Part shown: positions 25,729 through 34,225 of the stretch, piece after piece
Layout: every line of letters starts with the position of its first letter
Numbering within the stretch: position 1 is the first letter of the stretch
Source: Bacteroidia bacterium
GTDB lineage: Bacteria; Bacteroidota; Bacteroidia; UKL13-3
Direction of reading: 5' to 3'
Length of the DNA stretch: 50,730 nt
NCBI GenBank assembly: GCA_023151275.1
Contig: JAKLJI010000023.1
Location: 1 to 50,730 of the forward strand
The notes under the pieces: generated by a model
What the model was told of the DNA's origin: nothing
Databases searched by the model: none
The model's input: the letters and a program-made list of their open reading frames with translations, nothing else
Program-made: the position numbers and the translations under genes

Positions 25729-26862
25729 TTAAATGTGATGCTTTAAAGTATTCAACAAAACATCTCTATGCGCTTCACATTGAACAATGGCTTTAATCAT
25801 TTTTCGTTTTTCCTTACCCATCAAATCAGGCAATAGCCCCTTTCTGAAAAGAGCGGTCATCACTCTGCTTTTGTATGGTTGTAACCTCTGCAGCATGGTC
25901 AATGCCTCTTTTTTACAATACTCTGCAAAGTAATCATTCAATTTATCATCATCGGCAATTATCTCATTTATTAAAGTTAATTTAATTTCCTCATTTGCAG
26001 ACTCTTCATCATTTAAAGGAAAAACACCTACATTTTCATTGTTTTGGTGAAAAAACGTATATTTAAAAGTTATTGGCTTATTAGGTTCTACAAAAAGGTT
26101 TAGGAATAGTCCTTTGTTCCAATCTGAGTTTCTCAAATCCGGCCAATCGAAAATAAAATTTCCGAGCCCATAAAAAATCGGACAACCTTTATAAACTTCA
26201 TAACCAGAAATTATATGAGCATGGTGAGAAACAACTGCATCCGCCCCCGCATCAATCATAAACCGATATTGACTTTTCATCCTTGGGCTTGGGTAGGGAT
26301 AATGTTCATGTCCACCATGTAAGATCGCTATCACTTTATCGGCTCCAGATTCTTTTGCCTTCTTAATAGTTAATAGGGCACGCGGCAAATCCAATGGATT
26401 GCAGCCTGCCTCAGCCCCTGAGGTAGTAGTCCATTCAGTTTCGGTCATATTAAAGAATGCGATCTTCATATCCTTTATAGATTGGATACTAAAATTAGCG
26501 GCCTCCTCAATGTTTGACCCACTACCTATCCAATTTATCTTATTACCTCCCAAAACAGAATAGGTCTCGTTGCTACCCTTGATTCCAAAATCCATAAAAT
26601 GATTATTGGCCGTTGTAACCAATTTACAATTAAAATAATTTAGAATTTCAATTGTTGCAGGTTTAGCCTTGATATGGGGTCCTGTTTTTTTTATTCTGTT
26701 CTCAGAATTAGTTAATGGACATTCAAGGTTAATTAAGTTAAGATCATTAGCCACAAACAAGGGTAGAATTTCACCATAAGCATCATTTAATTTTTGTATA
26801 GAATTTAGCTTCTCTGTTCTTCCGATGGGGCAAAAATCGCCTACAAATCCAAGCTTAATCAT
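25729..26862 (-). CDS. CapA-family metallophosphatase-like protein
   Basis: A 377-residue protein of the PGA_cap/CapA family, from the ATG at 26862 (MIKLGFVGDF). The longer start at 26877 would overlap the upstream gene. Motifs are GFVGDFCP, LNLINLECPLT, TTANNHFMDFG, ILHGGHEHYPYPS and ADAVVSHHAHIISGYE, then YGLGNFIFD. These metal-binding motifs are intact. CapA is needed for poly-gamma-glutamate capsule synthesis in Bacillus, but members also occur in polysaccharide loci with unknown roles. No CapB or CapC is seen, so poly-gamma-glutamate is unlikely. It sits between AsnB (5-bp gap) and the second NodB-like protein. Confidence 0.87.
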   Translation of the reverse strand: MIKLGFVGDFCPIGRTEKLNSIQKLNDAYGEILPLFVANDLNLINLECPLTNSENRIKKTGPHIKAKPATIEILNYFNCKLVTTANNHFMDFGIKGSNETYSVLGGNKINWIGSGSNIEEAANFSIQSIKDMKIAFFNMTETEWTTTSGAEAGCNPLDLPRALLTIKKAKESGADKVIAILHGGHEHYPYPSPRMKSQYRFMIDAGADAVVSHHAHIISGYEVYKGCPIFYGLGNFIFDWPDLRNSDWNKGLFLNLFVEPNKPITFKYTFFHQNNENVGVFPLNDEESANEEIKLTLINEIIADDDKLNDYFAEYCKKEALTMLQRLQPYKSRVMTALFRKGLLPDLMGKEKRKMIKAIVQCEAHRDVLLNTLKHHI

Positions 26863-26863
26863 T

Positions 26864-27997
26864 TTAATTTCTAGCAATTAAATTTCCCAATTCCGAACTA
26901 GATAAAAACTCGACATCAGGGTGTTGTTCAATAATTTTTTTTAGTAAAGAAGATAACTTTTTCAAACCGTTTATTCTATTATCCATTGAAATCCCACCCA
27001 TATAATTAACCCGGTGAGTGCTAATAATTGCCGGCTTCTTGTACTTAAATGCTTCATTAATTTCAAACAGACATTGATTAATACTATTGGTAGAATTTAA
27101 TTGGTCTGTTACCGGCTCAAAAAAACAGTTTCTAATTAAATACATTTGTCCAAGGGAGTTTCTTTGGCCTTGGTAATGTCTCTCCGTTTTCCTCCCAGTT
27201 TTTTCTCTCCAATAAGTTGTAAACAATTGATTGGGTTGCCCTTGGATAAACTTAACATTATTCTCAAAAAGAATTTTTTCCAAAGTTGGATCCCAAATGT
27301 AATTGTTTGCAATATATGAATCTGAATAGAAACCGAACAACTGAAAAAACAATTCTACTGATTCCTTAATTGCAGAAACAACCTCAAATTGCTCAGATTC
27401 AGTTCGGTAATTTAAGCCCGCCATCGAATTCCTGTAATAAAAATCATCTTGGCTTTTTGCAACAGCCCCCCACATCCTATAATTAAAAAGCTGTCTATCA
27501 ACACTATCCATATTTAAATGTTCCAACCAAATTCTGGAATTAATATGTTCACGGCCGTGTAATTGAGGAATAAATAAATTTGCTTGTAACCCTTGCTTCC
27601 ATAGTTGAAATACTTGGTCACTTTTTTCACTATTTTGAAAAGTAGCTCTAACATCTTCAGAATAATAGTTTTTGAAACTATTTTTCTCAATACTTGAAAA
27701 ATCAGGATTCTTTACAATACAATTGGCTGTAAATTTGGAAGGTTTACCATCAACATTTGATTTAAATCCAGATAGGAGATCAAAAAGCTCAATCAAATCT
27801 TCATTTTGTTCCAAACAATCAAATAAATTGTACTCATTCAACTGAATTCCAAATTTTTTATAAATCTCGATAACATCCTTTGAACCAACACTTCGAATGG
27901 TTCCCCAATCATCGCTTTCAAACACAACAATTTTCCTGTCAGTTCTCCAACCACGGAAATTTGTAATAAATGACCGAATTCCTTTTTTAGAAAACAT
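26864..27997 (-). CDS. NodB-like (polysaccharide deacetylase-like) protein, ESDDWG family, copy 2
   Basis: A 377-residue paralogue of the protein at 20637-21749. The shared segments are GWRT(D/N)RK, then FESDDWG(T/S)IR (D29-D30 here), FDCLE, HGREH (H147, H151), PA(I/V)ISTHRVNY and PDVEF. The regions between them differ strongly, so the two are old duplicates or were acquired separately and probably have different substrates. It lacks a signal peptide. It begins 2 bp after the CapG-like epimerase stop and ends 1 bp before CapA. Confidence 0.75.
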   Translation of the reverse strand: MFSKKGIRSFITNFRGWRTDRKIVVFESDDWGTIRSVGSKDVIEIYKKFGIQLNEYNLFDCLEQNEDLIELFDLLSGFKSNVDGKPSKFTANCIVKNPDFSSIEKNSFKNYYSEDVRATFQNSEKSDQVFQLWKQGLQANLFIPQLHGREHINSRIWLEHLNMDSVDRQLFNYRMWGAVAKSQDDFYYRNSMAGLNYRTESEQFEVVSAIKESVELFFQLFGFYSDSYIANNYIWDPTLEKILFENNVKFIQGQPNQLFTTYWREKTGRKTERHYQGQRNSLGQMYLIRNCFFEPVTDQLNSTNSINQCLFEINEAFKYKKPAIISTHRVNYMGGISMDNRINGLKKLSSLLKKIIEQHPDVEFLSSSELGNLIARN

Positions 27998-27999
27998 TC

Positions 28000-29154
28000 T
28001 TAATGATTTTCACTCCAAACAACTCTTTTTACATAGTCAATATAAGAAATAATAATTCTAACAACTTTATCTCCCACATTTGGCATTGAATAATCAGCCA
28101 CAGGCCTGAATGAGCGAGCATTTTCTATTTTCTGCAATTGAACATGTTCCAAGCCCTGAAGAATTCTTTCAGGATTTAGGCCCACCATCATTACAGATGT
28201 TTCCTCCATCGCCTCAGGTCTTTCATGCGCCTCGCGAATATTAAGAGCTCTAAAATTCAGTATTGAGGACTCTTCGCTTATTGTACCGCTATCAGATAAC
28301 ACTGCAAATGAATTCACTTGCAATGCATTGTAATCTGAAAATCCCATTGGTTTTTGCCATTGAATCAAAGGGTTCAACTGAATAGAAGAACCCAGTCTCT
28401 CCATAGACTCCAGGCGCTTTCTTGTTCTTGGATGGGTGCTAACAATAATTGGAAATTGATACTTTTCTGCAATAGAATTTAATGCGGTCAACAAATTGAA
28501 AAAGTTTCTGTCACTACTTATATTTTCTTCCCTGTGGGCAGAAACAATAAAGTACTTCCCTTTTTCTAAGCCTAACTTTTGCAATATTGTTGAGTTCTTG
28601 ATTTGGTCGGCATACTGGTTCAGCACTTCAAACATCGGGGAACCGGTTTTTATCACCTTATCAGGAGAAAGTCCTTCTCTTAACAAATATTCGCGTGCAA
28701 TATCGGAATAGGTAAGGTTGATATCTGCTACATGGTCAACGATTTTCCGGTTGGTTTCTTCAGGAACACGTTGGTCAAAGCATCTATTTCCCGCTTCCAT
28801 ATGAAAAACAGGAATATGTCTTTTTTTAGCAGGAATTGCGCATAAACATGAATTGGTATCCCCCAAAACAAGAAAGGCATCGGGTTTCACCTCTTCCAGA
28901 ATTGGGTCGATATTGATTAATATTTGACCAACCGTTGAGGTTGCTGTAGCGCCGGCAGCATTTAAAAAGTAGTCGGGTTTACGCACCCCCAAGTCTTCGT
29001 AAAATATTTCGTTTAATTCGAAATCGTAATTCTGCCCGGTATGCACAGTAATGTGTTCAATAGCCGGACTCTCATCCAACTTTGCCATAACCCGGGACAA
29101 TCTGATAATTTCAGGACGGGTCCCAACGACCGTCATTACTTTAATTTTTTTCAT
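28000..29154 (-). CDS. capG: UDP-N-acetylglucosamine 2-epimerase family, CapG/WbjD/FnlC-type
   Basis: A 384-residue WecB-family enzyme from the ATG at 29154; the 29181 start would overlap the upstream gene. Motifs include VMTVVGTRPEIIRLS, HTGQNYDFELNEIF, VLGDTNSCL, HMEAGNRCFDQRVPEETNRKIVDH and SDSGTISEESSI. In the UDP-L-FucNAc pathway CapG epimerises C2 of the CapF product. The assignment rests on context: CapF, with its signature C-terminal cupin, lies directly upstream and CapE lies two genes further. A plain WecB making UDP-ManNAc is the alternative if taken alone. Confidence 0.9.
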   Translation of the reverse strand: MKKIKVMTVVGTRPEIIRLSRVMAKLDESPAIEHITVHTGQNYDFELNEIFYEDLGVRKPDYFLNAAGATATSTVGQILINIDPILEEVKPDAFLVLGDTNSCLCAIPAKKRHIPVFHMEAGNRCFDQRVPEETNRKIVDHVADINLTYSDIAREYLLREGLSPDKVIKTGSPMFEVLNQYADQIKNSTILQKLGLEKGKYFIVSAHREENISSDRNFFNLLTALNSIAEKYQFPIIVSTHPRTRKRLESMERLGSSIQLNPLIQWQKPMGFSDYNALQVNSFAVLSDSGTISEESSILNFRALNIREAHERPEAMEETSVMMVGLNPERILQGLEHVQLQKIENARSFRPVADYSMPNVGDKVVRIIISYIDYVKRVVWSENH

Positions 29155-29156
29155 TT

Positions 29157-30281
29157 TTACACTGTTACATTTTCCATCCAAGTATCCGCATCAGATGGAT
29201 TATAAGGTTCATTTATCCAAAAATTTGTGTAGAGAATTTCTTCTCCAATATTTGTTATGTTGTGTGTATACCAAATAGGCATATCGACATAGGATGGCTT
29301 TTCGCCATCAAGAAAGAACTCCAATACCTCATCAGTACCCATTTTCCTCAATTGAATTCTTGCTTTTCCCATGATTACAGAAAACCGTTCAATTTTCCGG
29401 GTATGAAAATGGTTTCCTCTGGTAATTCCCGGAACAGTAGTAGAAAAAGAAACCTGCCCCCCAATACCAAGGCGAATAATTTCTACAAAAGCGCCTCTGG
29501 GGTCCTGGTGTTGAATGTAGGGTCTAGGAAAATAATTCTTTATATCCATGTAACACCTGAATGTATTGAACAGGTTTAACTCGAATGTGGAATTCAGTTC
29601 GGGAATTTCACCTTTATCCTGGTACATTTCTTTGAACTTGTTTAGGGTATTTAGAATTTCAGAAACGCTCGCTTTGGCTGTTGCAGGAACAATCAGGTTG
29701 TGTTCATTCTTCTCCAACCTAATAGCATCTATGATTTCCCTTACCAATTCACTAACGTAAATCAAATTTATTACACCGTCGACTTCAATTTTCGGAGTTT
29801 CACCTCTGGAAACCTGGTGGCAAAAAGTTGCCACAACCGAATTGTAATAAGGGTTACCAAAAGGACCAAATACATTCGGAATTACTAATCCTGTGAAAGG
29901 ATTGGAAGTTTCATTTGACCATTTTGCCAAATTTTCACGACCATCCTTCTTTGATTTACCATACAAATTATCCCTTTCCTCCTGAGAGGAAGAAGAAATC
30001 AAAATGTGAACTTTCTTATTAACTCTTTGGGCTGAACCAACCAATTTATTTACCAAGGTTGTGTTCACATTGTAAATTTCCTGAGGATCGTTGTGTCTGT
30101 TTAAAGCTGCCAGATGAACAATTACATCGCATTGATTCATAAATTCATCCAGAAGGTTTTCCTCTTCAAAAAAATCTCTCTTGAATTCAACCAAGGAAAA
30201 TTCCTCAGGGAACAATTTTACGGTTTGATACAAATGATACCCCACAAAACCATTTTGGCCTGTTATGCCTATTTTTTTCAT
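29157..30281 (-). CDS. capF: CapF/WbjC/FnlB: bifunctional UDP-sugar 3-epimerase and C4-reductase
   Basis: A 374-residue fusion that is diagnostic for UDP-L-FucNAc synthesis. The N-terminal SDR domain (1 to about 245) starts with IGITGQNGFVGYHL and has the segment SSSSQEERDNLYGKSK with the Y-x-x-x-K pair. The C-terminal cupin (about 250-374) has GNHFHTRKIERFSVI with metal-binding histidines and MPIWYTHNITN. In Staphylococcus CapF the cupin epimerises C3 and the SDR reduces C4 to give UDP-6-deoxy-talose-type sugar. The whole architecture is present. It sits between the CapG-type epimerase and a small cupin gene. Confidence 0.95.
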   Translation of the reverse strand: MKKIGITGQNGFVGYHLYQTVKLFPEEFSLVEFKRDFFEEENLLDEFMNQCDVIVHLAALNRHNDPQEIYNVNTTLVNKLVGSAQRVNKKVHILISSSSQEERDNLYGKSKKDGRENLAKWSNETSNPFTGLVIPNVFGPFGNPYYNSVVATFCHQVSRGETPKIEVDGVINLIYVSELVREIIDAIRLEKNEHNLIVPATAKASVSEILNTLNKFKEMYQDKGEIPELNSTFELNLFNTFRCYMDIKNYFPRPYIQHQDPRGAFVEIIRLGIGGQVSFSTTVPGITRGNHFHTRKIERFSVIMGKARIQLRKMGTDEVLEFFLDGEKPSYVDMPIWYTHNITNIGEEILYTNFWINEPYNPSDADTWMENVTV

Positions 30282-30309
30282 AATTTCAACATTGAATAAT
30301 TTGTATTTT

Positions 30310-30735
30310 TTAAATGGCTTGGTCCCAAATTAGCGTTTGAATATCCACTCTAAAGTCATCCGCTTTACCCTGTTCAAGATTAAATTCAGAAAATACTTGA
30401 AGGCTACTTTCAGGCTCTAGCGCCCTAAAACCGTTTAAATGCCCCCCCGGAATTTCTAAAACTTGAAAATCTGAATGGGAAATCACAAAGGTTTGCATTC
30501 TCTCCTTTTGGAATTCATTTTCTCCAGAGGCAGGAACAATTTTAATTTCAAAGCAACCCTTAGTTACAAAAAACCACTTTGTTTCAAGTCGATGCCCTTG
30601 CCAGGCTCTAATCAAACCTTGATGGGGTTGAATAATATACAATCTGGAAACCCGAGTCAAATCAAAATCATTGAAAGCAATTAGTTTTCCACGATTATCT
30701 TCAAAGATTTGTCCCGAATACAAAATAGGTTTCAC
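30310..30735 (-). CDS. Small RmlC-like cupin, putative sugar epimerase/isomerase
   Basis: A single-domain cupin of 141 residues resembling WxcM/FdtA-like and RmlC-like proteins: FEDNRGKLIAFNDFDL, RLYIIQPHQGLIRAWQGHRLETKWFFVTKG and IPGGHLNGFRA. Its H-x-x-E-like site (GHRLETKWF) is intact. The standard UDP-L-FucNAc pathway needs only CapE, CapF and CapG, so this extra cupin between CapE and CapF has no defined step. It may help the epimerisation, alter the product, or be regulatory. It lies 6 bp downstream of CapE. Confidence 0.8.
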   Translation of the reverse strand: MKPILYSGQIFEDNRGKLIAFNDFDLTRVSRLYIIQPHQGLIRAWQGHRLETKWFFVTKGCFEIKIVPASGENEFQKERMQTFVISHSDFQVLEIPGGHLNGFRALEPESSLQVFSEFNLEQGKADDFRVDIQTLIWDQAI

Positions 30736-30741
30736 CTCAGA

Positions 30742-31773
30742 TTAAACAATAAAATCCTCAACAGATTCACCAAACAATTCACGTCTAACCAAAGCTAGTT
30801 TACTAATAAGGTTTTTTACTCCCTCTGTATCCAACCGATTGGTGTTGTGGGAATGGTAATCTTCAATTTTTGAAACATCCTGCTCACCTTCCGAGAAATA
30901 CATGGCATAATTCAAATCGCGGTTGTCGGCAGGAATCCTGAAAAAGTCACCCATATCCTCAGCTTTCACCATCTCTTCTCTGGTACATAGGGTTTCATAC
31001 AATTTTTCGCCATGGCGTGTACCAATAATCTTTATTTCATTTTGTGCTTTTGCTAGCTCACGTACGGCACTTGCTAAATCTCCAATGGTTGCAGCCGGAG
31101 CTTTGTTAACAAATAAATCCCCTGAATTTCCATGTTCAAAAGCAAATAAAACCAAATCTACAGCGTCGTGAAGGCTCATTAGAAAACGAGTCATTCCAGG
31201 ATCAGTAATTGTCAATGGCAACCCATTTTTTATTTGATGGATAAACAAGGGAATAACTGAGCCTCTGGAAGCCATAACATTACCATAACGGGTCAAGCAA
31301 ACTACGGTATCTGTTAAATTTCTGGCTTCAGCAATTGCCACCTTTTCCATCATGGCCTTAGAAATACCCATAGCGTTAATGGGATACGCTGCTTTATCTG
31401 TGCTGAGGCAAATTACTTTTTTTACTTTGTTTACCCCCGCAGCTTTTATCACATTTTGGGTACCCTCCACATTGGTCCGAACGGCTTGCATGGGGAAGAA
31501 TTCACAGGACGGAACCTGCTTAAGGGCAGCAGCATGAAATACATAGTCGACACCACGCATTGCAGGTTCAACGCTATTGTAATCACGCACGTCACCGATA
31601 TAAAAGCGAAGTTTAGGACTTTTTAGCTGGTTACGCATGTCATCCTGCTTCTTCTCGTCACGGGAGAAAATTCGAATTTCACTAAAATGCTCTGTATTCA
31701 AAAACCGCTGCAAAACTGCATTTCCAAAGGAGCCTGTTCCTCCAGTAATTAATAAGGTCTTTCCTTGTATCAT
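30742..31773 (-). CDS. capE: CapE/WbjB/FnlA: UDP-GlcNAc 4,6-dehydratase / 5-epimerase
   Basis: Cytoplasmic SDR of 343 residues starting the UDP-L-FucNAc pathway. It has GGTGSFG (11-17), KQVPSCEFFP, and the catalytic STDK (D126, K127) followed by M135-x3-K139, with Met in place of the usual Tyr. That replacement is the mark of the inverting dehydratases CapE/PseB/FlaA1. Context with CapF and CapG supports CapE rather than PseB. The gene is less A+T-rich than the polymerase and flippase genes upstream. Its 4-keto product could in principle feed the PglE-like aminotransferase too, though stereochemistry would differ from bacillosamine. Confidence 0.93.
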   Translation of the reverse strand: MIQGKTLLITGGTGSFGNAVLQRFLNTEHFSEIRIFSRDEKKQDDMRNQLKSPKLRFYIGDVRDYNSVEPAMRGVDYVFHAAALKQVPSCEFFPMQAVRTNVEGTQNVIKAAGVNKVKKVICLSTDKAAYPINAMGISKAMMEKVAIAEARNLTDTVVCLTRYGNVMASRGSVIPLFIHQIKNGLPLTITDPGMTRFLMSLHDAVDLVLFAFEHGNSGDLFVNKAPAATIGDLASAVRELAKAQNEIKIIGTRHGEKLYETLCTREEMVKAEDMGDFFRIPADNRDLNYAMYFSEGEQDVSKIEDYHSHNTNRLDTEGVKNLISKLALVRRELFGESVEDFIV

Positions 31774-31779
31774 GGTAAT

Positions 31780-33030
31780 TTATAAATTATTTTGACATTG
31801 ATTGTTTCTATGTAAATCAATCAAAAAGTTATACAGTGATTGAGACTGAATGTCCTTATTGAATGACTTTTCAGCTATTTTTTTTCCATTTTCACCAATT
31901 GCAATGGCCGCTTGGTAGTTCCCCAAGGCACGATCAATGGCATCTGCAAAAGAGGGAATCGAACCTGGCTCTGCAAAAAATACCGATTCGCCATCCGTCA
32001 AATACTCTGGTAATTCACCAACTGAGGTCGCACAAACTGGCTTTCCGGATGCAAGGTACTCCCCTAGCTTGGTTGGAAAACCACCTTGCGCTTGCTTAGA
32101 ATCAGGTCTTGGTAAAACAAGCAGGTTTGCTTCCATCAATAGCGCAGGAATTTCATCCCTATGAACTTCATTAATCCAAAAAACTCTTTGCTCCAAACCT
32201 AATTCTGAGATCCTTTTCAAATGGCCGGGAGTATCGTATTGCCAAGGTCCAACCAAAAACAACCGATAATCAGGATACTTTTGGGCATTTTCATTGAATG
32301 CTTCTATTAAAATGTCAATTCCATCCTTTGCATTACTCATTACCCCTATAAAAAGAATGTACGGCTTAATGAAACAAAGGGAGGACGATTTAACATTGAC
32401 GAACCGAGATAAATCCACTGTCATGGGTAGATGAAGTAGCTGACAATTGGGGAGATTCATATCTTCAAAGAATCTATACAAGGCCTTCGTCATAAGGACA
32501 CAACCTGAAAGGTTATGTACAAATTCCTTAACAAAAAATCGCTCGGTTCTTACCAACTGTGGCAATAACCATCTTGGTACTTCCTGTGATTTGTAGTAAT
32601 CCAAATATTCACTTACCTCACAAACTATTTTTAGATTGGGGTTTTTCTTTTTCAATTGATGGAGGCTTTTCATCAAAAAATAATCCGGATTGATGAAAAC
32701 AACACCATTAAAATCGGATAAAATCTTATCCAATTTAGGAGCAAAGAGAAATTTTGAAACCGGATAAGAAAAAAAGCTATAAACTCGATGAAAAAGTGAG
32801 GATTCAAAAACCTTGGATGAAAGTTGAATTAAATTAAGTTTCCCCTGGGATGTAACTTGATTGTTTATAAAGTTTGATTTCTCTTTGCTACTAAAAAATG
32901 GAGCACAAATGTAGAAGTCAATCGCTGCTCCTTGCGAAATCAACCCTTCAACCAAGCCTCTTGTCCGATTTGCACTTGCCCCGTTGGATTGAAAGGGATT
33001 GGACCTGGAAAGGAAAAGAAAATGGTTCAA
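31780..33030 (-). CDS. Glycosyltransferase, GT4 type
   Basis: A 416-residue GT-B protein. It has SRSNPFQSNGASANRTRGLVEGL at the N-terminus, PYILFIGVMSNAKDGIDILIEAF at the start of the second domain, and AQGGFPTKLGEYLASGKPVCAT, with the F-P-T-K-L-G-E-Y segment replacing the more common E-x7-E region. The next gene upstream has a nearly matching segment (AEGGFPTKLGEYLLAGVPSLFT), so the two are paralogues that probably add different sugars. Donor not readable. Confidence 0.88.
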   Translation of the reverse strand: MNHFLFLSRSNPFQSNGASANRTRGLVEGLISQGAAIDFYICAPFFSSKEKSNFINNQVTSQGKLNLIQLSSKVFESSLFHRVYSFFSYPVSKFLFAPKLDKILSDFNGVVFINPDYFLMKSLHQLKKKNPNLKIVCEVSEYLDYYKSQEVPRWLLPQLVRTERFFVKEFVHNLSGCVLMTKALYRFFEDMNLPNCQLLHLPMTVDLSRFVNVKSSSLCFIKPYILFIGVMSNAKDGIDILIEAFNENAQKYPDYRLFLVGPWQYDTPGHLKRISELGLEQRVFWINEVHRDEIPALLMEANLLVLPRPDSKQAQGGFPTKLGEYLASGKPVCATSVGELPEYLTDGESVFFAEPGSIPSFADAIDRALGNYQAAIAIGENGKKIAEKSFNKDIQSQSLYNFLIDLHRNNQCQNNL

Positions 33031-33031
33031 C

Positions 33032-34225
33032 TTAGTTTTGATTAAAAAAATTCAATAACTGAGCAGTTTGAACTTCGGCAGAAAAATTCCGAGCTATAAA
33101 AACTCTACCTTGCTCAGCAACTTTAAGAGCTTCTGAATAGTTTGACAATATTAAATCAAGCTTTTCGGCATAATCAGCAGGATTTTCAGGTTTGGCTAAA
33201 AATGTATGTTCAGCATTTTTTACAAAAACACTGATATCTCCTGAATCCGTAAAGAGCGAGGGTACACCGGCTAACAAATACTCACCCAACTTGGTTGGGA
33301 ATCCTCCTTCAGCGCGCTTGGTAATTGGTTGAGAATTTACACAAACCTTCGCTGATTTTAAAACAGAAGGAACAGAAGAATTGGCAATTTTTCCCTTGAT
33401 AAAAACTCTATCTTCCAGATTAAGCCTGCCAATGAGGGAAGTTAGAATCTGCTTGTCTTCTTCGTTTGGAAGACCATACAAATGCAATTGAAGGAAAGGA
33501 TATTTGTGAGCAATCAGGGAAAAGGCCTTGATAATATTATCAACATTGTCTTTCTTCAAAGACATATTTCCCATGTAACAGATATAATCCGGTCCCGAGA
33601 TTATTTGAAACTTTTGGAATCTATCCGAATCAACAATGGTATTCAAAATAAAGGTAGGCAGTTCAAAACTATTCCTGTTATAAAAATCCTTGAGCGCATT
33701 GGACATTAAAATCCTTCCGCGAAAGAACCGTTGGAAATTAGTGTACCTGGCCATTAAATCTGCCGGGACGGATTCCTTCATAAAATCCCGAATAGGGATT
33801 GGAAATTCATCTGCAACAAAATATTTCGGGAAAGTGAATATTTTAAACAAACGACAGTAGGTCCCCAGGGAATGAACATCGTCAAAACTGAACATGAATA
33901 AATTGAATGGCTTAGTCCAATGGCTACCTAAAACCATAAGTATCAATTTAAGCCTGAGAATGAACTCATCAATTATTCTGATTAATTTCAGATTCTTTCC
34001 TAAATCAGAAAATACATGGATGTAAGCATATTTTACACCCTGGATATCTCCTTTCATTTCAATTGATTCAGCTAGGTAATCCGATTTGAAAATCCTTCGA
34101 AAGGAATAAATCTCAACATCAACCCCATTTTTGACTAAACCCTTAGAATAGGCTAGGACTCTTGTTGTAGGAGCCATTCCCTCAGGAAAATCCCAAAACG
34201 TAAGAATTCCAATCTTATTAATCAC
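33032..34225 (-). CDS. Glycosyltransferase, GT4 type (paralogue of neighbour)
   Basis: A 397-residue GT4 enzyme beginning KIGILTFWDFPEGMAPTTRVLAYSKGL. The second domain has YICYMGNMSLKKDNVDNIIKAF and AEGGFPTKLGEYLLAGVPSLFTDSG. It overlaps the Wzy-like gene by 4 bp and is 1 bp from its paralogue downstream. The N-terminal acceptor half is clearly different between the two, whereas the donor half is similar, which suggests related donors and different acceptors. This is inference. Confidence 0.88.
   Translation of the reverse strand: MINKIGILTFWDFPEGMAPTTRVLAYSKGLVKNGVDVEIYSFRRIFKSDYLAESIEMKGDIQGVKYAYIHVFSDLGKNLKLIRIIDEFILRLKLILMVLGSHWTKPFNLFMFSFDDVHSLGTYCRLFKIFTFPKYFVADEFPIPIRDFMKESVPADLMARYTNFQRFFRGRILMSNALKDFYNRNSFELPTFILNTIVDSDRFQKFQIISGPDYICYMGNMSLKKDNVDNIIKAFSLIAHKYPFLQLHLYGLPNEEDKQILTSLIGRLNLEDRVFIKGKIANSSVPSVLKSAKVCVNSQPITKRAEGGFPTKLGEYLLAGVPSLFTDSGDISVFVKNAEHTFLAKPENPADYAEKLDLILSNYSEALKVAEQGRVFIARNFSAEVQTAQLLNFFNQN

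Noticed and set aside
25729-26862. Poly-gamma-glutamate capsule synthesis
   Set aside because: CapA alone is present; CapB and CapC are missing.
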